NCBI GenBank assembly: GCA_017465055.1
Contig: JAFTWZ010000014.1
Coordinates: 1 to 64,000 of the forward strand
Origin: Alistipes sp.
GTDB taxonomy: Bacteria > Bacteroidota > Bacteroidia > Bacteroidales > Rikenellaceae
DNA: 64,000 bases
Direction of reading: 5' to 3'
Of the stretch, positions 26,587-35,194 are shown one piece after another. Position 1 is the first letter of the stretch; each line of letters opens with the position of its first letter. The position numbers were made by a program, and so were the translations under genes. The notes beneath the pieces are model-generated. The model worked only from the letters and a program-made list of their open reading frames with translations, made no database searches and was not told where the DNA came from.

Positions 26587-27692
26587 TGGCTATGACGCGC
26601 AACAATATTGACGATATACTCGAAAAAGCCCTTGTGCGTGAGCCTCTCACGCGCGATGAGGCATACTTGCTATATGATGAAGCCCCCCTGCAGCTGCTGT
26701 GTAGCGTTGCCGACACGCTGCGCCGCGGTGCTGTTCGCGATGCCGACGTTGTCACGTGGCAGATAGACCGCAATGTCAACATTACGAACGTCTGTAAATC
26801 GGGCTGTAAGTTCTGTAACTTCCATTGCAAGCCTCACCAGACCGATAAGGCCTATATCACCACTATGGCCGAGTATAGGACAAAGGTCGAGGAGGCCTTG
26901 TCGCTCGGTGCCGACCAGCTACTCTTGCAGGGCGGCCTGCACCCGCGCCTCGGTATCGACTTCTACGAGAAGCTATTTCGTCAGCTTAAGGGCGAGTTTC
27001 CGACGTTGAGGCTTAATGCCCTCGGTGCTCCCGAGGTGCAGCATATCGCAGATGTTAGCGGCATCACTACGCGCGAGGTGCTGGAGCGTCTGCGCGCTGC
27101 GGGCCTCGACACGCTGCCTGGCGCTGGTGCCGAGATTCTCTCGGAGCGTGTGCGTAAGATTATCTCGCCCGCCAAGCCCTCGGCGCACGACTGGGTGAGG
27201 GTTATGCACGAGGCTCACCTGCTCGATATTCCCACTACGGCAACTATGATGTATGGCCACGTCGAGACGCCGCACGAGCGCGTCGACCACCTTATCACCA
27301 TCCGCGACCTTCAGGCCCATAGGCCCGAGGGTGCGCGAGGCTTCACGGCCTTTATTCCGTGGGTTTTCTGCCCTAAGGGCACGCAGCTCGAGCGCGAGGG
27401 CATATCGCCGCGCTTCTCGGCTACAGAGTACCTGCGCATTGTGGCTATGAGCCGCATTGTGCTTAATAATATCGCCAATATTCAGGCCTCGTGGCTCACT
27501 GTGGGTAAGGATGTCGCCGAGATAGCGCTTAATAGCGGTGCTAATGATATGGGCTCTATTATGATTGAGGAGAACGTCGTCTCGTCGGCTGGCGCCACTA
27601 CGCGCTTCGATGCCGAGGCTATGCAGGCCACTATCCGCCGCGCAGGCTTTACCCCTAAGCTCCGCGACCAGCTGTATAACTATAGGGTGTAG
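26586..27692 (+). CDS. mqnC: Cyclic dehypoxanthinyl futalosine synthase
   Basis: Radical SAM enzyme that closes the spiro ring of dehypoxanthine futalosine in the futalosine route to menaquinone. The 368-residue product has the [4Fe-4S] motif C70-x3-C74-x2-C77 (VCKSGCKFCNFH). It also has MqnC-type signatures: LLQGGLHPRLGIDFY, GAGAEILSERVRK, TATMMYGHVETPHERV, GFTAFIPWVFCP, NIQASWLTVG and GANDMGSIMIEENVV. These separate it from MqnE. Its start ATG overlaps the rnr TAA by one base, so the two are translationally coupled. The gene implies that this organism makes menaquinone by the futalosine pathway; the other mqn genes are not in the window. Confidence 0.93.
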   Translation: MAMTRNNIDDILEKALVREPLTRDEAYLLYDEAPLQLLCSVADTLRRGAVRDADVVTWQIDRNVNITNVCKSGCKFCNFHCKPHQTDKAYITTMAEYRTKVEEALSLGADQLLLQGGLHPRLGIDFYEKLFRQLKGEFPTLRLNALGAPEVQHIADVSGITTREVLERLRAAGLDTLPGAGAEILSERVRKIISPAKPSAHDWVRVMHEAHLLDIPTTATMMYGHVETPHERVDHLITIRDLQAHRPEGARGFTAFIPWVFCPKGTQLEREGISPRFSATEYLRIVAMSRIVLNNIANIQASWLTVGKDVAEIALNSGANDMGSIMIEENVVSSAGATTRFDAEAMQATIRRAGFTPKLRDQLYNYRV

Positions 27693-27770
27693 CTCTACCT
27701 AACTTATACTCCTACACGGGTCTGATTTAGTACGCCTTACTGGAATATTTAACTAAAAATTTAACCAATT

Positions 27771-28295
27771 ATGAAAAAGCTATTTTTACTATTCGTGCTG
27801 ACTATCGCTGTAGCAATCTCTACTGGTGTATCTGCACAGTCGCTCGTTGGCAAGTGGGACACTACGGCTGGTTCGCAGCAGGAAGAGATGATTAAGTCTT
27901 TAGGTGGTGAAATTGAGGAGAGTGACACCTATTGGGTCTTCTCAAACGATCAAAGTTACAACACCTACTCGTATATTAAGGCTTGTTTCGATGTTATGGG
28001 AGTCCAGATGATGATGGAGATGGAGTTTGTAGAGAGTGGTACCTGGAGTTTGAGTGGCGACCAGCTAACTGTAGTGGCAGGAAATTTCGATGTTGGAAAA
28101 TTTAATATTACATTCTCAGACCCATCACTAAATAGCGTCGGCGAGGAGGTAAAATCGTCAATGATTGAGGCTCTCAAAAGTGGTATAGGTCAAGAGGTTA
28201 TTTTTAACATTGAGTTTATAGATAATAATAATGCAAAGCTCGAGTATCCCAATGATGTAATGCCATTGAGCTATACTTTGCAGCGTGTAATGTAG
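27771..28295 (+). CDS. Small secreted lipocalin-like protein
   Basis: Function unknown. The 174-residue product has a clear Sec signal peptide (MKKLFLLFVLTIAVAISTGVSAQ, no lipobox). It opens with SLVGKWDTTAGSQQEE, the G-x-W start typical of lipocalin-like beta-barrels. Strands follow: TYWVFSNDQSYNTY, ESGTWSLSGDQLTVV, NAKLEYPNDVMPLSYTLQRV. This resembles small lipocalin-like domains (DUF4923 type) common in Bacteroidota, but the assignment is by pattern only. It is 78 bases after mqnC with no obvious TAnnTTTG box, and has a strong terminator behind it. Confidence 0.75.
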   Translation: MKKLFLLFVLTIAVAISTGVSAQSLVGKWDTTAGSQQEEMIKSLGGEIEESDTYWVFSNDQSYNTYSYIKACFDVMGVQMMMEMEFVESGTWSLSGDQLTVVAGNFDVGKFNITFSDPSLNSVGEEVKSSMIEALKSGIGQEVIFNIEFIDNNNAKLEYPNDVMPLSYTLQRVM

Positions 28296-28347
28296 AGACA
28301 TTTATAGGAGGCCGACCCAATATTTGCCCTCCCCACCTAAAAAGATT

Positions 28348-28378
28348 GAGGAGTCCACCTTACGTGGACTCCTCTTTT
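28348..28378 (+). terminator. Terminator after the lipocalin-like gene
   Basis: A perfect 11-bp stem GAGGAGTCCAC / GTGGACTCCTC with a 5-nt loop, then TTTT. Confidence 0.9.
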
Positions 28379-28492
28379 GCAACACCAATTAACAAATCGT
28401 GAAAGCAAAATAAAAACTCAGTGTTGCTATGGTTTATGTGCGCTGTAGAACTACTTAATATTGATAGTAGTCTTCGCACCGATAGTGTTACT

Positions 28493-28732
28493 TTAGTTTA
28501 CTTTAGTCGCACCATCAAGAACAGCCTGTGCTGCACTGCTAAGTCTGTTATTTGTAAACGTAGAAGCGTAAGTAGTACCATCAAACTCCAAATTGTTAAT
28601 GGTGTTGTTTGATATAGTAGCTGTAGCAGCACCATATACCTTAAAACGAACATCTTTGAAGTCGTTGCCAGTAACAACTGGAGAGCCACTTACAACATTC
28701 ACAGTTCTACCTGAGTTGATGATTATTGAACA
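28493..28732 (-). pseudogene. Out-of-frame coding relic: C-terminal end of a beta-helix-like protein
   Basis: An open frame of 79 codons on the minus strand has no ATG; the first possible start is GTG at 28702. It reads as coding sequence throughout: INSGRTVNVVSG, GNDFKDVRFKVYG, TISNNTINNLEFDGTTY, FTNNRLSSAAQAVLDGA. The Asn-rich ladders resemble the end of right-handed beta-helix proteins. It overlaps the last 10 bases of the 1251-residue gene in another frame: inserting one base near 28724-28728 would make that protein run on through this segment. So either the big gene suffered a one-base deletion close to its end, or this is what is left of an earlier C-terminal module. The 427-bp gap 28296-28722 holds this relic, the terminator and nothing else recognisable. 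Confidence 0.65.
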
Positions 28733-31700
28733 TTATGCTGATTGCCGCAAAGAGGGCAAGTATACTCATCAGGGTAGTTTACGGTTACGCCATCAACCTC
28801 GCGAAGACCCTTTACGCCATACTGATCGCCACCAATAAGCTGATCGAATGGAATGCAAGCCATATGGTTAATAGTACACTGCGAGTGGTCGTAATCCTCT
28901 GGGAGACCACCATAAGCATAACCTGGCTCAATGCGCATACCACGACCATTGTTATGTCCTGGAGTAGGATCGCAGTAGTGGTAGTTCATCCAAGTGCCAT
29001 AGTTTACAACTACGTTGTTGAACGAGAAGTTATACTTTGACAAGTCTGGGTAGTTGCTACCGTTGATTGTAGTAGTTGCTGCACAACGACCGACAATCAT
29101 ACCGCACATACGGTAGTTATAGTAGTCATACGATGCTGTACAGTCGTTGTAAGCGTCGATACGGCAGTTGATCTCTACATTCTCGAAATTGTATGTAGCG
29201 CCTGGCTCAGCCTGACCTACGATACCACCGATTGATGAGTCGAACGAACCCCAAAGACCGCCAAGAACTACATCCTCAGCAATCTTGATATTCTTGAATG
29301 TGTAGGTACCAGCACCTGACCAGCCGATGATACCACCGCAACCATTGTTGTAGGTACCAATAGTACTGTTCTTGATTGTGATATTCTCGAATACGCAGTC
29401 ACCTGTTGCGCTACCAGCGATAAATGAGATATCGCCACCCTCAACCTGTGCATCAAGACCTTCGATAACTACGTTCTTAACGGTTGCGCCCTCAAGCTCA
29501 GCGAACAAGCCGATAGAGCCATACGAACCCCACTCATAGCCGAAATCCCATCCGCTCTGATATAGATTCTTTATAGCGTGGCCCTGACCATCGAAAGTAC
29601 CATTAAATGGTGTAACTGTACCATCATTTGCACGACCGATAGGGCTATTAGAGTTGCCCTTATCTTTTGCAGTGCTAAGGTCTACATCCTCAGCAAGCTT
29701 AATGGTCTTACCCTCAAAGTCGATACCAGCAGTTGCTGCAAATGTGAGAGCAGTAGCTGAAGATACCTCCAGAGTGCCTGTAGCGTCGAACTCGATAACA
29801 TCAACAGTAGTGTTGATTACGGTATTTGTTGTGAGCTCAGACTCCTTGATATTACGGCCGACAACCTCAGCTGCGTTAGCTGCCGTCTCCTCGCCGTACG
29901 CAGGAAGACGGTTAGCGATAACCTTAACATCCTTTACGGTGTTGTTCTCAACGATAGGCTTAATTGAGCCGGAGCCTGTAATAGTACCAATAAGACCACC
30001 GAGGTCACGATAAGCAACGATCTCTACATTCTCAACAGAGCAATTCTTAACGAATGCTACAAGTGGAGAGTGCGATGCAAACTCCTGAGAGAGGTAACCG
30101 GTGATACCACCAACGTGGTTGCCGAGATCGCCATCCTTTACAGTCGCCTGAAGCTTACCATTCTTAACGTGGCAGTTCTCGATGCGTGAGCAGATGCCAT
30201 AACCTACAACAGTACCAACCTTGTAGTTACCCGATATGTTTACGTTCTCAAACTTAAGGTTCTTAACAACGCGACCCTCGCTGAAGAAACCTGCAGCAGT
30301 CTTGTCGGTAGTTGTTACCTTGAGGTTAGAGATAGTGTGATCCTGACCATCGAAAGTACCCAAGAACTTAGCGATAGGTGTCCAAGCCTCGTTGTTAAGG
30401 TCGATGTCGGCATAGAGCTTAACGGTCTTATTCTCGAAGCGGTTATCCTCTGCTGCGAAGAGCTTCAAGCTCTCGAGGTCGTAAACAGTACGGTTACCAT
30501 CTGCATCGAAGTTGATAGCGTCGGTGAAACCATACTCAAATACACGTGCAGGATTTGTTGACTCGAATGTGTTAGTGCCATTGAAGATGTCAAAGTTGAG
30601 CAATGCCTGGTGTGCTGCAGTCTTAGCGGCGTCGTTACCAAAGTCTGCCAATGTGTAGTTGTGTACCCAGAATACGCGTCTGCTCTCTGACTTAAGAGTA
30701 GAGTTCTTGATGGTTACGTTATTTATGTCGTTACCTGAGTTGAACACACGTACAGGGATATATGGAGACTCCAAAGTAGAGCCCTCAACGTTCAATGTTA
30801 CCTCGCCCCAGTTGTTAAGGTGAGCAACAAATGCCATATCTGAGCCACCATTGTTCTTGATAGTAGCATCATCAATGTTAAGAACACCACCAGCAGTTAC
30901 ATTAAACACGTTTGTAGAGTTGCCCCAAGCCATGTTGTCGGCATTGTGCTTAGTGATGATAGTACCATTCTTAATAGTAAGCTTACCACGAACATCAATC
31001 ATATTCTGGTTAGCGCCTGTGCCTACTGAGTAGCCCATTACGGTGTGACCACCAAGGTCAAGAACTACCTCAACATCAGCAGGAACAGTTACATATGTGC
31101 CAGCATAGTCGATAGTTACGTCACGATCCAAAGTCTTCTCGCCGCTTGTCTTGAAATAGTCTGCAAAGCTGAAGATTGTGCCATCGATAACATTGTCTGC
31201 AATCTCAACGCCGTCGTTATTGACAACGCCCTCGCCCTTGCTGATAAATGGAGCTGTGCTATCTGCAGTCATCGAAATACTACCCTTACCAGTGAAGGTT
31301 ACAGTGTGGTTCTCAGTAAGAGTGATGTAAGCAGTAGTACCCTTATTCTCAACAACCACGTCTCTGCCGTTAACGTTGATGATTGCATGCTTCTCGGCAT
31401 CTGCACGTGTTGCCAATGTTGAAGCAGCGGGAGCAGATACATAGATGTCGTTACCAACCAAGTAGCTACCACCATTCTCGATAGCCTTGATAAGCTCCGA
31501 GCCAGTTGTGATAACGTTGTAGTTGATATCAGGGTTCTCTGTGCCGCCAAAGCCAGGCTTAACCTCTACGTTGATGTCATTGCCATCGGTGAGGATGTTA
31601 CCCTTAATAGTAGTAAGGTAGTTGCGGTTAACGTTGATATCGGTGTTAAATACGCGAGTAACGATCTCCTGACCATTAGTATCGTATACAGTCATCTCGA

Positions 31701-32478
31701 ACTTAACGATATCGCCATTCTCTGCGAAGAAATAATCCGAGAAGATAGTGCGTGAAGCGTCTTCCTCGTCGGTGTACTCAGCGATAACATACTTGGTGTG
31801 CTCAACATTAGCCTTGTCAGCAGCCTTAGCCTCGCTGGTAAATGCGTTGAAAGCAGCGCGGTGCTCTGTAGTGTATGCTACGGTAGCCTTCTCAGCCTCG
31901 ATGCCAGTGCCGAGGTTTGCAAGTGCTACGTAGTCGGTAGTTACGACGCGGAGCTTAGCAAAAGGACGATAGAGGTCGATGTTGATAGCCTGTGAGCCGT
32001 TGTACTTCACAGCCTTGTGCGATGCAGTGAAGGCGTCGCGAGTCTCATCCATAGCTACCCAAGTAGATGGGTTGCTAAGAGTGATGTTCTTGAGGTCAGT
32101 AGTGTTGTAGTGCAAGTCCTGCTTGTCAGCCTTAACAACGTCTGCCCATACAACGAACTGATAGTCGCGACCAGGAACAAGGCGAACAGGGAATGATACA
32201 GAAGTACCATCAGTGTACTTAACCTGACGGCTTGCCTCGTTGGTCTCACCGTTGTAGTATACCTGGAAGATGTAACGCACAGTGTAGTCATCCGACTCCA
32301 AAATGCCATTCTCGAAAACTCCAATGCCACTATTGTTGGCACGAGTCTCAGCCTCAGGGATGTTTACGGTAACCACCGTATCCACTGCGCCACCGACGTT
32401 AACGTCGAGACCCTCAGGCTCTGTCTGGCACGATGCCAATCCAAGCACCAATGCCGCGAAAGCTAAAAATTTTTTCAT
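28723..32478 (-). CDS. Giant lipoprotein: fimbrillin-like N-terminal domain plus GLUG-like repeats
   Basis: Function unknown; 1251 residues, predicted surface lipoprotein (MKKFLAFAALVLGLASC, Cys 17). Residues about 25-320 have the fold pattern of fimbrillin/DUF6562-type domains (VTVNIPEAETRA, RYIFQVYYNGE, VPGRDYQFVVWADVV, LYRPFAKLRVVT). Residues about 320-690 form a beta-helix-like stretch with hydrophobic ladders (VVLDLGGHTVMGY, LTIKNGTIITK, LNIDDATIKNNGG). From about 690 there are GLUG-like motifs: FLGTFDGQDHTISNL, GGITGYL, GGLIGTI, FNGTFDGQGHAIKNL, GGIIGWSG, GGIVGQAE. The last residues hold an odd zinc-knuckle-like CPLCGNQHN and upstream CTINHMAC. Codon use resembles highly expressed genes. 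The stop at 28723 abuts an out-of-frame coding relic. Confidence 0.82.
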   Translation of the reverse strand: MKKFLAFAALVLGLASCQTEPEGLDVNVGGAVDTVVTVNIPEAETRANNSGIGVFENGILESDDYTVRYIFQVYYNGETNEASRQVKYTDGTSVSFPVRLVPGRDYQFVVWADVVKADKQDLHYNTTDLKNITLSNPSTWVAMDETRDAFTASHKAVKYNGSQAINIDLYRPFAKLRVVTTDYVALANLGTGIEAEKATVAYTTEHRAAFNAFTSEAKAADKANVEHTKYVIAEYTDEEDASRTIFSDYFFAENGDIVKFEMTVYDTNGQEIVTRVFNTDINVNRNYLTTIKGNILTDGNDINVEVKPGFGGTENPDINYNVITTGSELIKAIENGGSYLVGNDIYVSAPAASTLATRADAEKHAIINVNGRDVVVENKGTTAYITLTENHTVTFTGKGSISMTADSTAPFISKGEGVVNNDGVEIADNVIDGTIFSFADYFKTSGEKTLDRDVTIDYAGTYVTVPADVEVVLDLGGHTVMGYSVGTGANQNMIDVRGKLTIKNGTIITKHNADNMAWGNSTNVFNVTAGGVLNIDDATIKNNGGSDMAFVAHLNNWGEVTLNVEGSTLESPYIPVRVFNSGNDINNVTIKNSTLKSESRRVFWVHNYTLADFGNDAAKTAAHQALLNFDIFNGTNTFESTNPARVFEYGFTDAINFDADGNRTVYDLESLKLFAAEDNRFENKTVKLYADIDLNNEAWTPIAKFLGTFDGQDHTISNLKVTTTDKTAAGFFSEGRVVKNLKFENVNISGNYKVGTVVGYGICSRIENCHVKNGKLQATVKDGDLGNHVGGITGYLSQEFASHSPLVAFVKNCSVENVEIVAYRDLGGLIGTITGSGSIKPIVENNTVKDVKVIANRLPAYGEETAANAAEVVGRNIKESELTTNTVINTTVDVIEFDATGTLEVSSATALTFAATAGIDFEGKTIKLAEDVDLSTAKDKGNSNSPIGRANDGTVTPFNGTFDGQGHAIKNLYQSGWDFGYEWGSYGSIGLFAELEGATVKNVVIEGLDAQVEGGDISFIAGSATGDCVFENITIKNSTIGTYNNGCGGIIGWSGAGTYTFKNIKIAEDVVLGGLWGSFDSSIGGIVGQAEPGATYNFENVEINCRIDAYNDCTASYDYYNYRMCGMIVGRCAATTTINGSNYPDLSKYNFSFNNVVVNYGTWMNYHYCDPTPGHNNGRGMRIEPGYAYGGLPEDYDHSQCTINHMACIPFDQLIGGDQYGVKGLREVDGVTVNYPDEYTCPLCGNQHNVQ

Positions 32479-32703
32479 AAATTTGTTAATTAAGTTAAAA
32501 TGTAAGGTGTATTAAGTTTTTTATTGCTGTCTATCTTATTGTCTATCAATCTCTATATGTACATATAGGCCGTTAACACGCCTAACGAGTAGGGTATAAC
32601 GACCTATGCCCCAGAACCCGAAGGTGGTGGGGTATGTGGAAATATGGTACAATTTAGATTGTTACTCGAAATGGTGTAACTTATTGATTTACAGGGCAAA
32701 AAT

Positions 32704-32713
32704 CCCCCCCCCC
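32704..32713 (-). other. Homopolymer tract (C10 forward, G10 in the transcript) in the leader
   Basis: Ten consecutive C lie in the 5' leader of the 1251-residue lipoprotein gene, between its promoter (32795) and ATG (32478). On the transcript the G10 follows CCGATTTGCATCGG, a small hairpin. Further down, TATGCCCCA and TGGGGTATG (about 32605-32635) can pair. Tracts of this length are prone to slippage. Here a length change would alter leader folding or spacing, not reading frame. Confidence 0.6.
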
Positions 32714-32794
32714 GATGCAAATCGGAGATTCGACATTTAGGATATGTTGCGATATAGTCCATTTTGACCTATAAAAAACTGATTTCTTGTAATG

Positions 32795-32824
32795 CAAATA
32801 TACAAATTTAAATCGTTTTTGCAA
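32795..32824 (-). promoter_or_regulatory. Promoter of the 1251-residue lipoprotein gene
   Basis: Minus-strand TTG (32824-32822) and TATATTTG (32802-32795) are 19 bases apart. The leader is about 310 nt, the longest in the window, and carries the G10 tract and hairpins. The -33 element lies directly downstream of the terminator T-tract of the preceding gene. Confidence 0.68.
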
Positions 32825-32834
32825 TAATTTGCAA

Positions 32835-32869
32835 CAAAAAAAGTGCTCCACTCTGTCTCGAGTGGAGCA
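32835..32869 (-). terminator. Terminator after the 232-residue coiled-coil protein
   Basis: Minus strand: TGCTCCACT / AGTGGAGCA stem, 8-nt loop, followed by C and seven T. Confidence 0.9.
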
Positions 32870-32898
32870 ATAAAACATAGTTAAAAGACAATATTCTG

Positions 32899-33597
32899 CT
32901 ATTCAGCGATATCCTCCTCGACAACCTCCTCAGTATCGATATCAAGAGTGCGCTGCAGCTGCAGGCGGTTAGCAAGAATGATAATCTCGTTGGTGTGCTC
33001 CACCTCGGCAATCTTATCTTCGAGAGCCTTAATATCTTTCTCGACAACGCCTATCTGGTCGAGCATATCCTGGGGGTAGCCAGCATCGATAATGTCCATA
33101 GCGAGCTGCTCCTTCTTAGCAACAAGGCTCTGAAGCTCCGCGTCGTACTCAGCGATGGTAGCATCGTTAGCAGCTATCTTAGCTAACTCCTCCTCGTGGC
33201 TACCCAAAGGCATCTTCCACGCAAGGTCGAGGTCGCCAAGCGATGCCTCGAACTGGCTCTCAAGCTCTGCAACGCGCTCCTCCTCGGCACGATAGATGGC
33301 ACGGCGCTCGCCAGCCTCGTCCATAACAGGCTCGTAGAGCGACTTGAAATATAGCGCCTTAGCGCCGCCATAGCTCTTGCGGTAGGCGATCTCGTACTCC
33401 GTAGCGAGCTTCTCAACGGCGCGCAACTCGGCCTCGCTATGCACACTCTCGGCAAGCTCGGCGATATGCTTAGCATCGCGCTCGGGAGTGGTTAGGTGAA
33501 CACGGCTCTCGCAGCGAGTGCCCATAAGCAACATAACAACAAAGAGTGTGTAGAAGGTCGCCAGTGCAACCCTTTTCTTACTATCTTGTTTCATCAT
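32899..33597 (-). CDS. Membrane-anchored coiled-coil protein, function unknown
   Basis: I do not recognise a named family. The 232-residue product has an N-terminal hydrophobic segment (about 11-27, ALATFYTLFVVMLLMG) after a basic start. It could be a signal anchor; the following Cys (GTRC) is not a good lipobox. The rest is Glu/Ala-rich helix, with likely coiled coil at about 95-215 (KEQLAMDIIDAGYPQDMLDQ interrupts it). Residues about 60-85 (VEKLATEYEIAYRKSYGGAKALYF) match the core of the neighbouring 93-residue lipoprotein (AEKLRAYREAFRTQIGGQSYTIF). The two, 35 bases apart, are probably an operon of related envelope proteins. Confidence 0.75.
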   Translation of the reverse strand: MMKQDSKKRVALATFYTLFVVMLLMGTRCESRVHLTTPERDAKHIAELAESVHSEAELRAVEKLATEYEIAYRKSYGGAKALYFKSLYEPVMDEAGERRAIYRAEEERVAELESQFEASLGDLDLAWKMPLGSHEEELAKIAANDATIAEYDAELQSLVAKKEQLAMDIIDAGYPQDMLDQIGVVEKDIKALEDKIAEVEHTNEIIILANRLQLQRTLDIDTEEVVEEDIAE

Positions 33598-33632
33598 TTA
33601 CCCAATTTATTCGTTAAACAACTCTTTCGAGG

Positions 33633-33914
33633 CTAAATATCGCCCAGAATAAGGTTTGACTCCTCGAGGAAGATGGTGTACGACTGGCCGCCTATCTGTG
33701 TGCGGAAGGCCTCGCGGTAGGCTCTCAGCTTCTCGGCAGCTGACTGGTACTCCTCATACGTTGTTGCCTCGACAACGCGCGTAGCTAACTCATAGCTGCG
33801 GTCGTAGGCCTCATTTTCGTGGTTCTGCTCACTAATGACAATATCGCCATTGGCGTTTCCGCCGCACGACACCAGTGTCACAATAGCAGCAATAGCAATA
33901 ATCAATCGTCTCAT
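33633..33914 (-). CDS. Small lipoprotein sharing a motif with its neighbour
   Basis: Function unknown. The 93-residue product has a lipobox MRRLIIAIAAIVTLVSCGG (Cys about 17) and about 75 mature residues predicted mostly helical. The segment YQSAAEKLRAYREAFRTQIGGQ resembles residues 60-82 of the downstream 232-residue protein ([A/V]EKLxxYxxAxRxxxGG). It follows rlmI by 45 bases on the same strand and precedes the coiled-coil gene by 35, so it may be co-transcribed with either. Confidence 0.75.
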   Translation of the reverse strand: MRRLIIAIAAIVTLVSCGGNANGDIVISEQNHENEAYDRSYELATRVVEATTYEEYQSAAEKLRAYREAFRTQIGGQSYTIFLEESNLILGDI

Positions 33915-33959
33915 AGTTAGTCTATATTATATACATTTTTCAAAAGGAAGAGCGCCACC

Positions 33960-35165
33960 TTACTCGACATATACCACCAGGCCCTTGAGGTACTCGCCCT
34001 CGGGGTGGTAGATGTTTATCGGGTGGTCGGCAGGCTGCGTGAGCTGACCTATGATGCGCACCTTGCGGCGTGCTATGGCCGCAGCAGTAAATATCGTGGT
34101 GCGGAAGAGGTCGCGGCTGACGGCCTGCGAGCACGAGAAGGTGAAGAGGATGCCTCCCGGGGCAATCTTCTCCAATGCGCGCGCGTTAATCTTCTTATAT
34201 CCCTGCAGCGCGTTGCCTAAAACCTTGTGGTGCTTAGCAAAGGCTGGTGGGTCGAGGATTATAAGGTCGTAGTCCGAATCTATATCCTTGAGATACTCTA
34301 CGGCGTTGCAGGCTATGGCCTTGTGTGCTACCTCGCTGCCGAAGTTAATCACGGCATTCTCCTCGGCAAGCCTTACGGCACGCTCCGAGAGGTCGATAGA
34401 TACCACCTCCTTAGCGCCACCAGCAAGTGCTGCCACGGAGAAGCCTCCAGTGTAGCAGAAGGTGTTGAGCACCTTGCGGCCACGAGAGTAACGACGTACA
34501 AGGTCGCGGTTTACGCGTTGGTCGATGAAGAAGCCTGTCTTTTGTCCCTCCTCCCAGTTAACCTTGAACTTAAGACCATTCTCCAAGACTATATTGTCGC
34601 GTTCCGCAGTGCGGCCATAGAGGTAGCCGTCGATAGCCCCTAAGTCGGCCTTGAAGGGCAGTGTCTGCGAGCTCTTGTCGTAGATAGCCTCGATGGCATC
34701 GCCATAGGCCTCGCGTATGGCTGTAGCTATGGCCTGGCGAGAGTGGTACATACCTACCGAGTGGCACTGAACCACGGCAGTACGGTTGTAGATGTCGACC
34801 ACAAGGCCTGGGAGCAGGTCTCCCTCGCCGTGAACAAGACGATAGCAGGTAGTCTCCGTGTCGCCGATAAGCCCTAAGGTCTGGCGCAGCGTGCGCGCCT
34901 CGGCGATACGACGATTCCACCACGCCTGGTCTATCTCTTCGCGCTCGAACGAGAGTACGCGCACGGCGATAGAGCCTATCTGCCAATGTCCGCGGGCAAT
35001 GAACTCGCCCTGCTTGGTGACCACATCGACAATGTCGCCCTCGAGGAGTGGGCGCTCACCCTCGGTGATGCGCTCGATAGCTCCCGAGAATACCCAGGGG
35101 TGGCGTCTTAGGAGCGACTCCTCCTTGCCGCGACGTAGGTGTACGGTGTTGATAAAATCTGCCAT
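33960..35165 (-). CDS. rlmI: 23S rRNA (cytosine-C5)-methyltransferase, RlmI family
   Basis: Class I SAM-dependent methyltransferase acting on 23S rRNA (C1962 in E. coli for RlmI). The 401-residue product has an N-terminal PUA domain (about 1-75: RGKEESLLRRHPWVFSGAIE, EGDIVDVV, GHWQIGSIAVRVL). A central beta region (LVVDIYNRTAVVQ) and the Rossmann domain follow, with VLNTFCYTGGFSVAAL (about 228-243, SAM), SIDLSERAV, LDPPAF (about 305) and the cysteine motif FTFSCSQ (about 340-346). Length is typical. It follows the exonuclease gene by 29 bases in a recQ-exonuclease-rlmI run. Confidence 0.92.
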   Translation of the reverse strand: MADFINTVHLRRGKEESLLRRHPWVFSGAIERITEGERPLLEGDIVDVVTKQGEFIARGHWQIGSIAVRVLSFEREEIDQAWWNRRIAEARTLRQTLGLIGDTETTCYRLVHGEGDLLPGLVVDIYNRTAVVQCHSVGMYHSRQAIATAIREAYGDAIEAIYDKSSQTLPFKADLGAIDGYLYGRTAERDNIVLENGLKFKVNWEEGQKTGFFIDQRVNRDLVRRYSRGRKVLNTFCYTGGFSVAALAGGAKEVVSIDLSERAVRLAEENAVINFGSEVAHKAIACNAVEYLKDIDSDYDLIILDPPAFAKHHKVLGNALQGYKKINARALEKIAPGGILFTFSCSQAVSRDLFRTTIFTAAAIARRKVRIIGQLTQPADHPINIYHPEGEYLKGLVVYVE

Positions 35166-35194
35166 ATATCTATATATTGTTGTCCGTATGAATG

